Origin: Allorhizobium undicola ORS 992 = ATCC 700741
GTDB lineage: Bacteria; Pseudomonadota; Alphaproteobacteria; Rhizobiales; Rhizobiaceae
Direction of reading: 5' to 3'
DNA length: 64,000 nucleotides
NCBI RefSeq assembly: GCF_000621665.1
Contig: NZ_JHXQ01000006.1
Coordinates: 62,001-126,000, forward strand
Below, in pieces: positions 34,334 through 43,296 of this stretch. How positions within the stretch are numbered: the stretch's first letter is position 1; each line of letters opens with the position of its first letter. The position numbers were made by a program, and so were the translations under genes. The notes under the pieces are model-generated. The model was given only the letters and a program-made list of their open reading frames with translations. It was not told where the DNA came from and did no database searches.

Positions 34334-35152
34334 TCAACTTGCCTTCCGGCCACCATTGATGCGCCGTATGATAAAGAGCGCCGCAAGAATGGTGATAAAG
34401 GAGAAGAGCGTTGTCACCGTTCCAAGGGCATAAAGCACCGGCGTCGTGACATTGGTGGTCATGCCGTAGATTTCCAGTGGCAAGGTGTTGAATGTCCCCG
34501 CGGTCATCAAGGTCCGGGCAAATTCGTCATAGGAAAGCGAAAAGCCGAACAGGCCCACACCGATCAGCGACGGCGCAATCATTGGCAGCAGCACATGCCG
34601 GAAGGTCTGCCAGTTGCTGGCGCCAAGGTCGCGGGCGGCCTCCTCATAGGCGGGTGAAAACCGGTTGAACACAGCAAACATGATGAGCACGCCAAAAGGC
34701 AATGTCCAGGTAAGGTGAGCGCCGAAGGCGGATGTGTACCAGGCAGGCTCCAGTCCAAGTTGCTGGAACACCACACCGATCCCAAGCGAAACGATGATCG
34801 ACGGCACGACGAGGCTTGCAACGGCAAGGTAGAAAAGCGCCGTCGCCCCGCGAAAACGGCGGCGAAAGGCAAGACCCGCCAGAAGCGACACGACCACGGT
34901 GACAATCATGACCATGAGGCCCAGTGTGAAAGACCGGCGGAAGGAGCCGCCGAAATCGCCAACGGCCTGCGTTTCGAACAGGTTGAAGAACCAGTGCAGG
35001 GACACACCATTCAAAGGAAAAGTCAGCCCGCCGTTTTCTCCTTGAAAGGACAGGATGAAAATAGCCGAAAGCGGACCATAGAGAAACAGCACGAACAGGG
35101 CGAAAAAAAACGCCAGCACATAAAATTCCCGCGTGCGATGTTCACTGCCCAT
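34334..35152 (-). CDS. ABC transporter permease (PotC-like)
   Basis: 272 residues from the ATG at 35152. Six hydrophobic segments are visible, and the EAA loop reads EEAARDLGASNWQTFRHVLLP near residue 170, which contacts the ATPase. It belongs to the spermidine/putrescine/2-aminoethylphosphonate class of inner-membrane permeases. It pairs with the other permease immediately upstream (one base gap) and with the Tat-exported binding protein and ATPase in the same operon. Confidence 0.93.
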   Translation of the reverse strand: MGSEHRTREFYVLAFFFALFVLFLYGPLSAIFILSFQGENGGLTFPLNGVSLHWFFNLFETQAVGDFGGSFRRSFTLGLMVMIVTVVVSLLAGLAFRRRFRGATALFYLAVASLVVPSIIVSLGIGVVFQQLGLEPAWYTSAFGAHLTWTLPFGVLIMFAVFNRFSPAYEEAARDLGASNWQTFRHVLLPMIAPSLIGVGLFGFSLSYDEFARTLMTAGTFNTLPLEIYGMTTNVTTPVLYALGTVTTLFSFITILAALFIIRRINGGRKAS

Positions 35153-35153
35153 A

Positions 35154-36059
35154 TCATAGCTCCTTGCGAATATCGACGACGCGCATGATGGCGGCAACCA
35201 TCAGCAGCACCAGAACCAGCAGCACCACCGCATTTGCCGCCGCGGCCGGATATTGCAGCAATGACATCTGGTTCTTCATCATCAGGGCCACGGAAGCGCT
35301 TTGCCCGCCCGACATGACCTGCACGGTGGAAAAATCAGCCATGACCAATGTGACGACAAAGATGGTGCCAATGGCCATGCCAGGTTTGGAAAGCGGCACA
35401 ATGACATTGGTGAGGATCTGCCAGTTCGAAGCACCGGCGTCCCTTGCTGCTTCGACAAGGGCACGATCGATCCGCATCAATGTGTTGAAAATCGGCGTGA
35501 CCATGAAAAGCGTGTAGAGGTGAACCATGGCGAGGATGACCGCAAAATCGGAATAAAGCAGCCACTCCACCGGCTTGTCCAATAGACCGGACCCGACCAG
35601 CATCTGATTGACGAGGCCGTTGCGCCCCAGAACCGGGATCCAGGAAATCATCCGGATAATATTCGATGTCAGGAAGGGTACTGTGCAAACAAGGAAAAGC
35701 ACCCCCTGCATGGCGGCGGAACGAATATGAAAGGCAAGGAAATAGGCAACCCAGAAGCCGATCAGCAGGGTCAGCGCCCAGACAATGGCCGCATATGTCA
35801 ATGTATTCAGATAGGTTTTCCACGTCACCCATGATCCGAGCGTTTCGGCATAGTTCATGGTGACGAAACCGGGATACATTTGCGCGAAGTCATAATCCCA
35901 GAAACTGACGATGGCGATCATCAGGATTGGAATGGCCAGAAATGCGCCAAGGATGAGGGTCAGCGGTGCGGCCTGCACATAAGCAGGCAGCCATGGTGGG
36001 AGTTTGATCTCCCGGCGTTTGTCCGGATCGCCGGCACCGATGAAGCGCACCATCACCAT
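35154..36059 (-). CDS. ABC transporter permease (PotB-like)
   Basis: 301 residues from the ATG at 36059, which has AGGAAGGG six bases upstream; a much longer in-frame upstream extension is rejected because it is low-complexity and overlaps the binding-protein gene. Six membrane segments; the EAA loop is VEAARDAGASNWQILTNVIVPL near residue 195. First permease of the polyamine-type transporter. The sequence PFLTSNIIRMISW is typical of PotB/PotH proteins. Confidence 0.92.
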   Translation of the reverse strand: MVMVRFIGAGDPDKRREIKLPPWLPAYVQAAPLTLILGAFLAIPILMIAIVSFWDYDFAQMYPGFVTMNYAETLGSWVTWKTYLNTLTYAAIVWALTLLIGFWVAYFLAFHIRSAAMQGVLFLVCTVPFLTSNIIRMISWIPVLGRNGLVNQMLVGSGLLDKPVEWLLYSDFAVILAMVHLYTLFMVTPIFNTLMRIDRALVEAARDAGASNWQILTNVIVPLSKPGMAIGTIFVVTLVMADFSTVQVMSGGQSASVALMMKNQMSLLQYPAAAANAVVLLVLVLLMVAAIMRVVDIRKEL

Positions 36060-36121
36060 GCTTTGCCCTTCCTGTTTTTCGAGAAAATCCGCTTCGCTCG
36101 AAGCGGTCACAACCGGCGGCC

Positions 36122-36149
36122 GGAAAGCGGGCGTCGGCGCCCGCTTTCC
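36122..36149 (-). promoter_or_regulatory. Intercistronic hairpin after the binding-protein gene
   Basis: GGAAAGCGGGCG-TCGG-CGCCCGCTTTCC is a perfect 12-bp stem with a 4-nt loop, 14 bp after the binding-protein stop codon and before the permeases. There is no T-run. Such hairpins commonly protect the abundant binding-protein mRNA and lower downstream permease expression. Confidence 0.65.
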
Positions 36150-36163
36150 ATTTCCCCCACCGG

Positions 36164-37453
36164 TCAGGCGGCGATGAACTCGTTCCAGCGGCGAACCATG
36201 TAACGGTCCTCGTCCATCACGGAATTCCAGCACGCGACCTTGCCCATACGGTCCTCGAAAGCGCCGCCATCGCGCACGGCGCCAGCCTTTTCCATCACCT
36301 TGCCTTCCGGCGACATGATGTCGCCCTGCGCGGGCTTGCCGTCGATCCAGTAACCCCATTCATCGGCGCTCATGAAGGTTTTTGCGGTTTCCATGCAGGC
36401 GGAATAATAGCCCTGACGGTTGAGATAAGCGCCTACCCAGCCGGATGTGTACCAGTTGATGTATTCATAAGCCGCATCGAGCTCAGCGCCCTTGAGATGC
36501 GAGGCAAGGCCAAGTCCGCCACCCCAGGCACGATAGCCTTCCTTGAGCGGCTGATATTTGCAGGCAATGCCCTTGGAGCGAACGGCGGCGACCGCTGGAG
36601 ACCACATGGACTGGATGACCACTTCACCAGACGCCATCAGGTTGACGGACTCATCGAAGCTCTTCCAGAAAGCGCGGAACTGACCGGCCTGCTTGGCCTT
36701 GATGAGGAAATCGATGGTCTTGTCGATTTCAGCCTTCGTCATATTGCCCTTGTCGGCATATTTGATCTGGCCCATGGCCTCCATGATCATCGCCGCATCC
36801 ATGATGCCAATGGAGGGAATATTGAGGATGGACGTCTTGCCCTTGAACGCCGGGTCCATGATGTCGGCCCAGGTGGTGATCTCGCGCCCCACGAGATCGG
36901 GACGAATGCCAAGCGTATCGGCATTATAGATCGTCGGCATCATCGTGAACCATTCGGTCTCGCCCTTGGCAAAGGTCTTGGCGCCTGGCTTTTCGACATA
37001 ACCGACCGTGTGCGGCGCCGTGCCCTGGGCAATGACGCTATCGGGTTTGAGCTTGCCGTTCTTGAACAGCGGCACAACCTTGTCGTAGTGCTTCAGCTTC
37101 TTCACATCCATCGGCTGGATGACGCCGGTGGGGTAGACCTTTTTCAGGATCCAGTATTCGATGTCGGCGACATCATAGGAATTGGGCTGCGTTACCGCGC
37201 GCTGGGCGGCGGCATCGGAATCGGTCGCGGTCATTTCCAGCGTAATGCCGAGATCCTTCTTGCACTGTTCGGCAATGGCGTTGATGTTGGAAACACCCGT
37301 GCCGAACTGCCGCAGCGTGATCTTGGATTGCGCCCAGATGGTCGGGAAGCCATTCAAAACCCCCGCTCCGGCCGCAGCGCCCGCAGCCGCTGCACCTGTC
37401 TTGAGAAGCGAGCGGCGGGTCAGACCCGGCTTTTGCTGTTTCGTATCCTTCAT
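36164..37453 (-). CDS. Extracellular solute-binding protein, Tat-exported (PotD/PotF class)
   Basis: 429 residues. The N-terminus has a twin-arginine signal, LTRRSLLKTG, followed by an Ala/Gly-rich hydrophobic stretch and a likely cleavage near AQS-KI. The mature part resembles periplasmic binding proteins of the spermidine/putrescine class. It lies 27 bp downstream of the ATPase gene and upstream of both permeases. Substrate could be a polyamine or another amino compound; the racemase at the operon end hints at an amino-acid or hydantoin-like ligand. Confidence 0.92.
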   Translation of the reverse strand: MKDTKQQKPGLTRRSLLKTGAAAAGAAAGAGVLNGFPTIWAQSKITLRQFGTGVSNINAIAEQCKKDLGITLEMTATDSDAAAQRAVTQPNSYDVADIEYWILKKVYPTGVIQPMDVKKLKHYDKVVPLFKNGKLKPDSVIAQGTAPHTVGYVEKPGAKTFAKGETEWFTMMPTIYNADTLGIRPDLVGREITTWADIMDPAFKGKTSILNIPSIGIMDAAMIMEAMGQIKYADKGNMTKAEIDKTIDFLIKAKQAGQFRAFWKSFDESVNLMASGEVVIQSMWSPAVAAVRSKGIACKYQPLKEGYRAWGGGLGLASHLKGAELDAAYEYINWYTSGWVGAYLNRQGYYSACMETAKTFMSADEWGYWIDGKPAQGDIMSPEGKVMEKAGAVRDGGAFEDRMGKVACWNSVMDEDRYMVRRWNEFIAA

Positions 37454-37480
37454 TATCGTTCTCCTCTGGTTTTTATCGTT

Positions 37481-38566
37481 TCAGGCGGCAGGGCCACCAA
37501 GCAGAATGGCGTCGGCCAGATCCCAGCCAAGGGGCACGGCTTCCCCCACTTTCACCGGATGGGCGAAATAGGCGCTCTCGCTGAGAATGGCGGTAAAGTC
37601 CTGCACGCCCGCCCCGCTCAGCGTCAGTTTCACGGTCGCACCGCGATATTCGACGTTGGTGACAGAACCCGTGAAACCGAGTCCTTCCGAAAAAGCGCCA
37701 CCGATGCGAACCCGGTCCGTTCGAACAGCCATATCCCGGACCTCGCCGGTCTCGGCGATCCCGGAGGCCAGGAAATCCGCCCCGCCAGCAACCGAGATCG
37801 CCACCGAACCGTCGCTGGAGCCAATGATCCGGCCGGAGATCACGTTATGATCGCCCATGAAGCGGGCAACGAATGCAGTGGCAGGTCTTTCGAAAACGGC
37901 GCGCGGCGGGGCCGCCTGCTCTATGCGACCGTCATTCATCACAACGATCAGATCGGCAAGCGCCATCGCCTCTTCCTGGCTGTGCGTGACATGCACGAAG
38001 GATATGCCAAGCGAGGTCTGCAATTTCTTCAATTCGGCACGCATCCGGATTTTGAGAAATGGATCCAGCGCCGAAAGCGGCTCATCGAGAAGCAGAACCT
38101 CCGGATCGGTAATCAGCGCGCGCGCAAGCGCGACGCGCTGTTGCTGACCACCGGAAAGCTGGGCCGGTTTACGGCTTGCATAGGGATCGAGCTGCATCAG
38201 CCGCAGCATGTCCAGCGCCTTTGCCTGGCGTGTCTGCTTGTCCACGCCCTTCATCTTGAGGCTGAAGGCAACATTGTCGATCAGATCGAGATGGGGAAAA
38301 AGCGCATAGGACTGGAACATCATCGCCGTGCCGCGCCGCGCGGGGGGCAGGTCGGTGATATTGGTGTTGCCAAGCAGAACATCACCGCTGGAAATGCTCT
38401 CATGCCCGGCAATCATCCGCAGGGTCGAGGTCTTGCCGCAACCGGAAGGGCCCAACAGACAGCAATAGGTTCCGGCGGGAATCTTCAGGCTGATATTATG
38501 GACCGCCGTGGTGCTTCCATAAATTTTCGATACCCCGGCGATGTCAATGGCAGCAGCTTTGTTCAT
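37481..38566 (-). CDS. ABC transporter ATP-binding protein (PotA-like)
   Basis: 361 residues from the ATG at 38566, with GGAAGGG upstream; longer in-frame starts extend into the divergent promoter. Walker A is GPSGCGKTST, the signature motif LSGGQQQRVALARAL, and Walker B VLLLDEPLSALD. A C-terminal TOBE domain (about residues 275-355) is present, as in polyamine, sulfate and iron importers. First gene of the transporter operon, divergent from a GntR-family regulator. Confidence 0.94.
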   Translation of the reverse strand: MNKAAAIDIAGVSKIYGSTTAVHNISLKIPAGTYCCLLGPSGCGKTSTLRMIAGHESISSGDVLLGNTNITDLPPARRGTAMMFQSYALFPHLDLIDNVAFSLKMKGVDKQTRQAKALDMLRLMQLDPYASRKPAQLSGGQQQRVALARALITDPEVLLLDEPLSALDPFLKIRMRAELKKLQTSLGISFVHVTHSQEEAMALADLIVVMNDGRIEQAAPPRAVFERPATAFVARFMGDHNVISGRIIGSSDGSVAISVAGGADFLASGIAETGEVRDMAVRTDRVRIGGAFSEGLGFTGSVTNVEYRGATVKLTLSGAGVQDFTAILSESAYFAHPVKVGEAVPLGWDLADAILLGGPAA

Positions 38567-38741
38567 TCGCCAAACCCTTCCCGCATTGCAAGTGTCTGCA
38601 AAGCATGAAGCATCAAACGTGCCAGTTTCGAAAACGGCGTTTAAGAGGCTGTTAATACGGAGAAAACCGCCGATCGGTGTGTGCCATGTGCTGTACGGCA
38701 GGGAGATGCTGCGTATTTTTGCAGCGATTGTTTTCTCATCC

Positions 38742-38765
38742 TGTCTAAATCGTATGCAATAGACA
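38742..38765. promoter_or_regulatory. Candidate operator of the divergent GntR-family regulator
   Basis: TGTCTA-12 nt-TAGACA is a perfect inverted repeat whose centre, ATCGTATGCAAT, differs at two positions from ATTGTATACAAT, the kind of site bound by FCD-type GntR regulators. It lies in the 275-bp region between the transporter operon and the regulator gene, about 175 bp from the former and 75 bp from the latter. Confidence 0.55.
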
Positions 38766-38841
38766 AAATTCCTCGGAACAACCGGCCTTTCACCCGCCTC
38801 GGTTTCGGTGTAGAACATTTCTCAGCGGAAAGGCGGTATGC

Positions 38842-39552
38842 ATGAGCCTTCAGGAAAAATGGATTTTTGCCGACAATAATGCCGAGGATCGCGCCTTTGC
38901 GATCCGCGAAGCGCTTCGCAATGCCATTATCGATCGGCGTTTGGCACCGGGAACCAAATTATCGGAAGCGGAAGTCGGGGAATTGTTCGACGTGAGCCGC
39001 ACCGTGGTGCGCAGTGCCCTGCAAATGCTTGGCTACGAAGGCTTGGTCAAGACGGAACGAAACAGGGGTGCTTTTGTATCCAATCCCAGCCCGGAAGAAG
39101 CCGTTCAGGTTTTCGCATCCCGCCGGCTCATCGAATCTGGCATCGTGACCGCGGCGGTGGAAAAACTCACGGAAGAGCATCTCCATCTGTTTCGCCAGCA
39201 TTTGCGCGAAGAGGAGCAGCACCTGCGCGACCATGGACCGGCCGCCCGCCGTGCCGAGATAAAAGCGTCCGGTGATTTCCACCTGTTGCTTGCAAAAGTG
39301 GCGGGCAATGCAATCCTGCAAAAATTCATGGACGAGCTGATTGCCCGCTCCTCACTGGTCATTGCCCTTTACGGCGGAACCGGCATTTCCCGTTGCGGGC
39401 ATAATGAGCATCACGACATTCTCGCCGCGCTTGAAGCTCGCGACGCCAAGGCCGCAAGCGCCCTGATGCTTCACCATATAGACCATATAGAAGCCGATCT
39501 TGACCTGCGCTCACGCGAAGGTCTCGCGCTCAAGGATGCCTTGGGGCTTTAG
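38842..39552 (+). CDS. GntR-family transcriptional regulator (FCD/FadR subgroup)
   Basis: 236 residues. The N-terminal winged helix (about 18-85) has AIREALRNAIIDRRLAPGTK, LSEAEVGELFDVSRTVVRSAL and LVKTERNRGAFV. The C-terminal helical FCD effector domain includes the metal-site residues suggested by DFHLLLAKVAGN and GHNEHHDILAALEARD. It is divergent from the polyamine-type transporter operon and probably regulates it, with the inverted repeat in between as the likely operator. Confidence 0.93.
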   Translation: MSLQEKWIFADNNAEDRAFAIREALRNAIIDRRLAPGTKLSEAEVGELFDVSRTVVRSALQMLGYEGLVKTERNRGAFVSNPSPEEAVQVFASRRLIESGIVTAAVEKLTEEHLHLFRQHLREEEQHLRDHGPAARRAEIKASGDFHLLLAKVAGNAILQKFMDELIARSSLVIALYGGTGISRCGHNEHHDILAALEARDAKAASALMLHHIDHIEADLDLRSREGLALKDALGL

Positions 39553-39562
39553 GAAAAGGCCA

Positions 39563-39597
39563 GAGTCTGTCTCGTTCACTATAAACCTGACAGACTC
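39563..39597. terminator. Inverted repeat between convergent genes
   Basis: GAGTCTGTC-17 nt-GACAGACTC is a 9-bp perfect stem in the 58-bp gap between the convergent GntR and FAH-family genes. It probably serves as a bidirectional terminator, although neither side has a clear T-run. Confidence 0.4.
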
Positions 39598-39610
39598 CGG
39601 CGGCAAAACA

Positions 39611-40462
39611 TCAGATTTCTTCGATGACAGGGTTCACCAGCCGCCCAATGCCGGGAATATCGACTTCATAGACATCGCCCGCCTTGAGGAAAACAGGTGG
39701 CTCGCGCCGCTCCCCTACGCCGCCCGGCGTGCCGGTCACGATCACATCACCCGCCGAAAGCGCCGTGAAGGACGACAGATAGGCGATAAGCTGCGGGATG
39801 GAGAAGATAAGATCCTGAAGGCTTGCCTGCTGCATGACCTCGCCGTTGAGACGACCGGTAATCGTCAGCGCCGTATAATCGTCGATCTCGTCTGCTGTCA
39901 CCAATGCCGGGCCAAAACCGCCCGTGGCGGGGAAATTCTTGCCCGGAACGAACTGCGACGTATGCCGCTGCCAGTCCCGCACCGACCCGTCATGATAGCA
40001 AGCATAGCCAGCCACATGCTCCATGGCATCGCCTTCATCGATATTACGGCCGCCGCGGCCGATAATCACCGCGAGTTCGGCTTCGAAATCAAGGCTGGTC
40101 GATGATTTAGGCTTGATAATCGGCTGGCCGTGGGCGACCTGCGTATCGGCATAACGGGTAAAGACCGTTGGATATTGCACTTCGGGGCGCTTGGTTTCCT
40201 CACGATGGGCGACATAATTGACCCCAATGCACAGGATCTTCTGCGGATCGGGAATGACCGGCAACAGGGTCACATCGGAAAGCGCCAGCTCTGGATGGCG
40301 ATCCTCGGCATAGTCTGCGGCAATTTCGAGAAGATCATCCAGAATGGCCTGCTTCAATGTTGTGCAATTGTCGGCGAGACGGCCTGTCAGGTCAACGATC
40401 CCACCCTCGACAAGCGCTCCGAATCCTGGGCGGCCCATACGTGTATAGCTTACGAATTTCAT
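39611..40462 (-). CDS. Fumarylacetoacetate hydrolase family protein
   Basis: 283 residues from the ATG at 40462 with GGAG upstream. Family signatures are ILCIGVNYVAHREE, KSSTSLDFEAELAVIIGRGGRNI (metal-binding acidic residues), and VIVTGTPGGVGERR near the C-terminus. Members hydrolyse or decarboxylate dicarbonyl acids, including acylpyruvates and sugar-acid breakdown products. It lies 114 bp downstream of rhaK on the same strand and may belong to the same transcript, but a direct role in rhamnose breakdown is not established. Confidence 0.9.
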   Translation of the reverse strand: MKFVSYTRMGRPGFGALVEGGIVDLTGRLADNCTTLKQAILDDLLEIAADYAEDRHPELALSDVTLLPVIPDPQKILCIGVNYVAHREETKRPEVQYPTVFTRYADTQVAHGQPIIKPKSSTSLDFEAELAVIIGRGGRNIDEGDAMEHVAGYACYHDGSVRDWQRHTSQFVPGKNFPATGGFGPALVTADEIDDYTALTITGRLNGEVMQQASLQDLIFSIPQLIAYLSSFTALSAGDVIVTGTPGGVGERREPPVFLKAGDVYEVDIPGIGRLVNPVIEEI

Positions 40463-40576
40463 GCAACGTCTCCATTTGCGCCTGCCGGGCGCCAGCAATC
40501 GGCCCTTGGTAGCAAGGGCCAATGACAATTCCAAGATCACATTCAGTGTCTCGCGCAGACGTTACAGGCGCCCGCT

Positions 40577-41959
40577 TTATCCACGCTCAGACAGACGCTT
40601 GAAAAAAAGCGCCCGGTAGGATGCAAGGTCAATCGCACCGGGATGATAGGATCTTTCCTGAACCGGCGCAGGCGCGATGCCGCATAACAAGGCCGCTCCC
40701 TCGGCGGTGCCGCTTGGCGCGCCGCCCTCCGCCACCACCACTTCACGGCCTGTCAGCGCAGCCAGTGCCTGGAGATAAAGCAGATTGCCCGCAAAAGGCC
40801 CCTCGACGATCGTTTTGCCTTGCGCGCCGATCAGGCCGAGTGACGTTTGCGTCATCAGCGCCGAATAAAGCGCAACGACCGCAAAATAGGCCGCATCATC
40901 CTCTGGCTCGCCATACCATGTCAGCGTGCCGCCGGGCAGCGGGCCGCAGCCTTCCACCACGTTGGGTAACAGCATGACGCCCCTGGCGACGACATCCCCG
41001 ACCGCCGCCGCAATTGCCGCATTGTCCGGTGGCGTGCGGCCTGCCGTCAGAAGCTCATATTCCCGCCCGCCCATATAGCGGGCCGAGGGAACGGCGCGTC
41101 CATAGGCATCCACGTTGCAGAGCGTGTCCCGCGCCGGATCGAGCCCATCGACATTGCCACCTACCGCGAAGCTGATGATCCAGGTTCCGGTGGAAACGAC
41201 GGAAAAAGGCGGCTTGCCCCGCACGAGGTGCGGCAGGAGCGATGCATTGCTATCATGGATCCCGCAATAGACCGGGATAGTGCGCCCAATCGCAATCGCA
41301 TCGGCCACCTCTGCCTTGAGGCTGCCAAGCGGTTCGAAAGCCGGTCTGACGGATGCAAGCTTCCCGCCAATTCCAAGCTTTTCGACCAGCGATGAAAAAT
41401 CACCCTCGGCAGGACACCAGAGATCGGTATGGCAGCCGAGCGAGGTCGCCTCATTGGCCAGAACCCCGGTGAGGCGAAAAGCCCAATATTGCGGATAGGT
41501 GACAATCGCGCTTACCTTCTCAAAATCCGCCGCAAAGCAGCGCTTTTGATAATGAAGTTGTGCCCCGGCATTCAATCCGGCTGGCAAGCGGGGCGAAAAG
41601 GTCGCTCTGAAATCCGGGCGCACCGCATCATAGTCGGCGATGACATCGGCGGGATAGGCATATTCATAATCCAGAATCGGCAGCGCCAGCTCTCCGGCCT
41701 CATCCAGCAAAGCCAGACACGCCCCATGCGTGGTAATGGAAACGGCATCAAAGCCCGGCTCGGCCCCGAAGCGACGAAGACTTTGAAGAATGAAAGCCCA
41801 CAATCCCTCCACGTCGAAATGGGGATAAGGCGGACCTGCCAAAATCGTATTTGCCCTGCGCAGGCAAGCAATCTCCTGACCGCTTGCCGCATCGAAAACC
41901 ACGACCTTGGCATTGGTCTTGCCGATGTCGATGACGGCGATTTTCCGAATATCGCTCAT
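40577..41959 (-). CDS. rhaK: FGGY-family carbohydrate kinase, rhamnose kinase
   Basis: 460 residues. The FGGY-kinase N-terminal motif [17 protein letters not shown] is present, with [13 protein letters not shown] and [10 protein letters not shown] for the phosphate-binding region and [12 protein letters not shown] near the C-terminus. It starts with an ATGA overlap on the mutarotase gene. The gene order rhaR-S-T-P-Q-mutarotase-K matches the Rhizobium leguminosarum rhamnose operon, where this kinase is also needed for transport activity. The probable reaction is phosphorylation of L-rhamnulose (or rhamnose). Confidence 0.88.
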   Translation of the reverse strand: MSDIRKIAVIDIGKTNAKVVVFDAASGQEIACLRRANTILAGPPYPHFDVEGLWAFILQSLRRFGAEPGFDAVSITTHGACLALLDEAGELALPILDYEYAYPADVIADYDAVRPDFRATFSPRLPAGLNAGAQLHYQKRCFAADFEKVSAIVTYPQYWAFRLTGVLANEATSLGCHTDLWCPAEGDFSSLVEKLGIGGKLASVRPAFEPLGSLKAEVADAIAIGRTIPVYCGIHDSNASLLPHLVRGKPPFSVVSTGTWIISFAVGGNVDGLDPARDTLCNVDAYGRAVPSARYMGGREYELLTAGRTPPDNAAIAAAVGDVVARGVMLLPNVVEGCGPLPGGTLTWYGEPEDDAAYFAVVALYSALMTQTSLGLIGAQGKTIVEGPFAGNLLYLQALAALTGREVVVAEGGAPSGTAEGAALLCGIAPAPVQERSYHPGAIDLASYRALFFKRLSERG

Positions 41960-42279
41960 GGCATGTAAAAAACCGGAACGAGATCGATGGCAATCGGCGA
42001 CTGGTCCGGATGTGTCGCCATAATATCCGCCATATGGCTCCACCATTTCTTCATGATCGGATGATCGGGAAGCGAGGCCATTGTATGATCCTTGCGCCGC
42101 GTCAGCAGCCCGAACAAGATGCCGGTGTCGCGATCGAGATGGATGGAATAGTCACTCACCCCGGCCTCATGCAGCAAGCCGACGAGTTCCGGCCAGATTT
42201 CATCGTGGCGTTTGCGATATTCCGCCTCCATGCCCGGATTGAGCTGCATCTTGAAGGCATGTTTTTCCAGTTCCGGCAT
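41956..42279 (-). CDS. rhaM: L-rhamnose mutarotase
   Basis: 107 residues, the usual size. The catalytic-site residues sit in the family pattern [30 protein letters not shown] and the C-terminal [12 protein letters not shown] region. It interconverts alpha and beta anomers of L-rhamnose; the rhizobial equivalent is called rhaU. Translationally coupled to rhaK (ATGA) and three bases from rhaQ. Confidence 0.95.
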   Translation of the reverse strand: MPELEKHAFKMQLNPGMEAEYRKRHDEIWPELVGLLHEAGVSDYSIHLDRDTGILFGLLTRRKDHTMASLPDHPIMKKWWSHMADIMATHPDQSPIAIDLVPVFYMP

Positions 42280-42282
42280 GTG

Positions 42283-43296
42283 TCAGCTCCGCAGGTTGCG
42301 CATCCGCCGAACGATGATCGGCAGGGCGATAGTGATGATCAATAGCAGGCCGATGAAGATCGACATGACGATGCCCGGAACATTCATGAGCCCCAGACCG
42401 AAGGTCACGAGCCCCATGACGAAAGCCGCGATCACAACCCCGCCGATCGTGCCTGCCCCGCCGGTGATTGCAACGCCGCCCAGAACGACCATGGTCACGA
42501 CCTCAAGCTCCCAGCCTTGCGCAATCGATGGCCGGGTGGAACCAAGGCGTGAGGTGAGGCAGACGGCCGCGATACCGCTCATCAGGCCGGTCAGAAGGAA
42601 GAGAATGAATTTCACCCGATCGACCGGAATACCCGAGAAGCGCGCGGCAAAATCATTATTGCCGATGACAAAGACCTGACGGCCGAAATTGGTGCAATGC
42701 AGCAACACGGCAAAAATCACGGCCATGACGACAAACAGCACGAATTCGAAGGAAAAGACCCAGAACACATAGCCCTGGCCGAAATAGCCAAAGCTTTCCG
42801 GATATTTTCCGAAGGCCTGATCACCGAGAACAATATAGGAAATGCCGCGGAACAGGCTCATGGTTCCGATTGTCACGACAATCGAAGGCAATTTCAGTCC
42901 GGCAACGAGGACGCCGTTGATAATGCCGCAGATAAGGCCGACCGAAACGCCGATCAGGACGAGACCGGGAGTATCGACCCCCATCTGCGCCGCCCAGCCC
43001 ATTGCCGTCGAGGCCAGTGCAATGATTGCCGCCACGGAGAGATCGATCTCACCGGCAATGACCAGAAGCGTCATGGCAAAGGCAATCAAGGCCTTTTCGG
43101 TAAAATTGAAAGTCGCATCCGAAAGGTTCCATGCATCGAGAAAATAGGGCGACGCAAAGGAATTGGCGATAAAGATCAGCACTGCCACACCGAAAAGCAG
43201 GCACTCCCAGCTTCCCATCAGACGGCGAAAGGGCGTGGTCAAACGATCCGGGATATGGCGCGGCATGGATGGCGCCTGAGAGGATTGAAGCGTCAT
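42283..43296 (-). CDS. rhaQ: Rhamnose ABC transporter permease RhaQ
   Basis: 337 residues, RbsC-class permease with about eight to ten membrane segments. Typical motifs are GEIDLSVAAIIALAS and the C-terminal GGVAITGGAGTIGGVV loop. It is the second permease of the rhamnose importer. It overlaps rhaP by four bases and precedes rhaM by three. Confidence 0.93.
   Translation of the reverse strand: MTLQSSQAPSMPRHIPDRLTTPFRRLMGSWECLLFGVAVLIFIANSFASPYFLDAWNLSDATFNFTEKALIAFAMTLLVIAGEIDLSVAAIIALASTAMGWAAQMGVDTPGLVLIGVSVGLICGIINGVLVAGLKLPSIVVTIGTMSLFRGISYIVLGDQAFGKYPESFGYFGQGYVFWVFSFEFVLFVVMAVIFAVLLHCTNFGRQVFVIGNNDFAARFSGIPVDRVKFILFLLTGLMSGIAAVCLTSRLGSTRPSIAQGWELEVVTMVVLGGVAITGGAGTIGGVVIAAFVMGLVTFGLGLMNVPGIVMSIFIGLLLIITIALPIIVRRMRNLRS

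Noticed and set aside
36497-38608. 703-codon plus-strand frame opposite the binding protein and ATPase genes
   Set aside because: Antisense to two well-defined ABC transporter genes and without any recognisable motif.
38708-38725. GCTGC-8 nt-GCAGC inverted repeat upstream of the GntR gene
   Set aside because: Short arms and weaker than the adjacent repeat at 38742-38765; probably chance.
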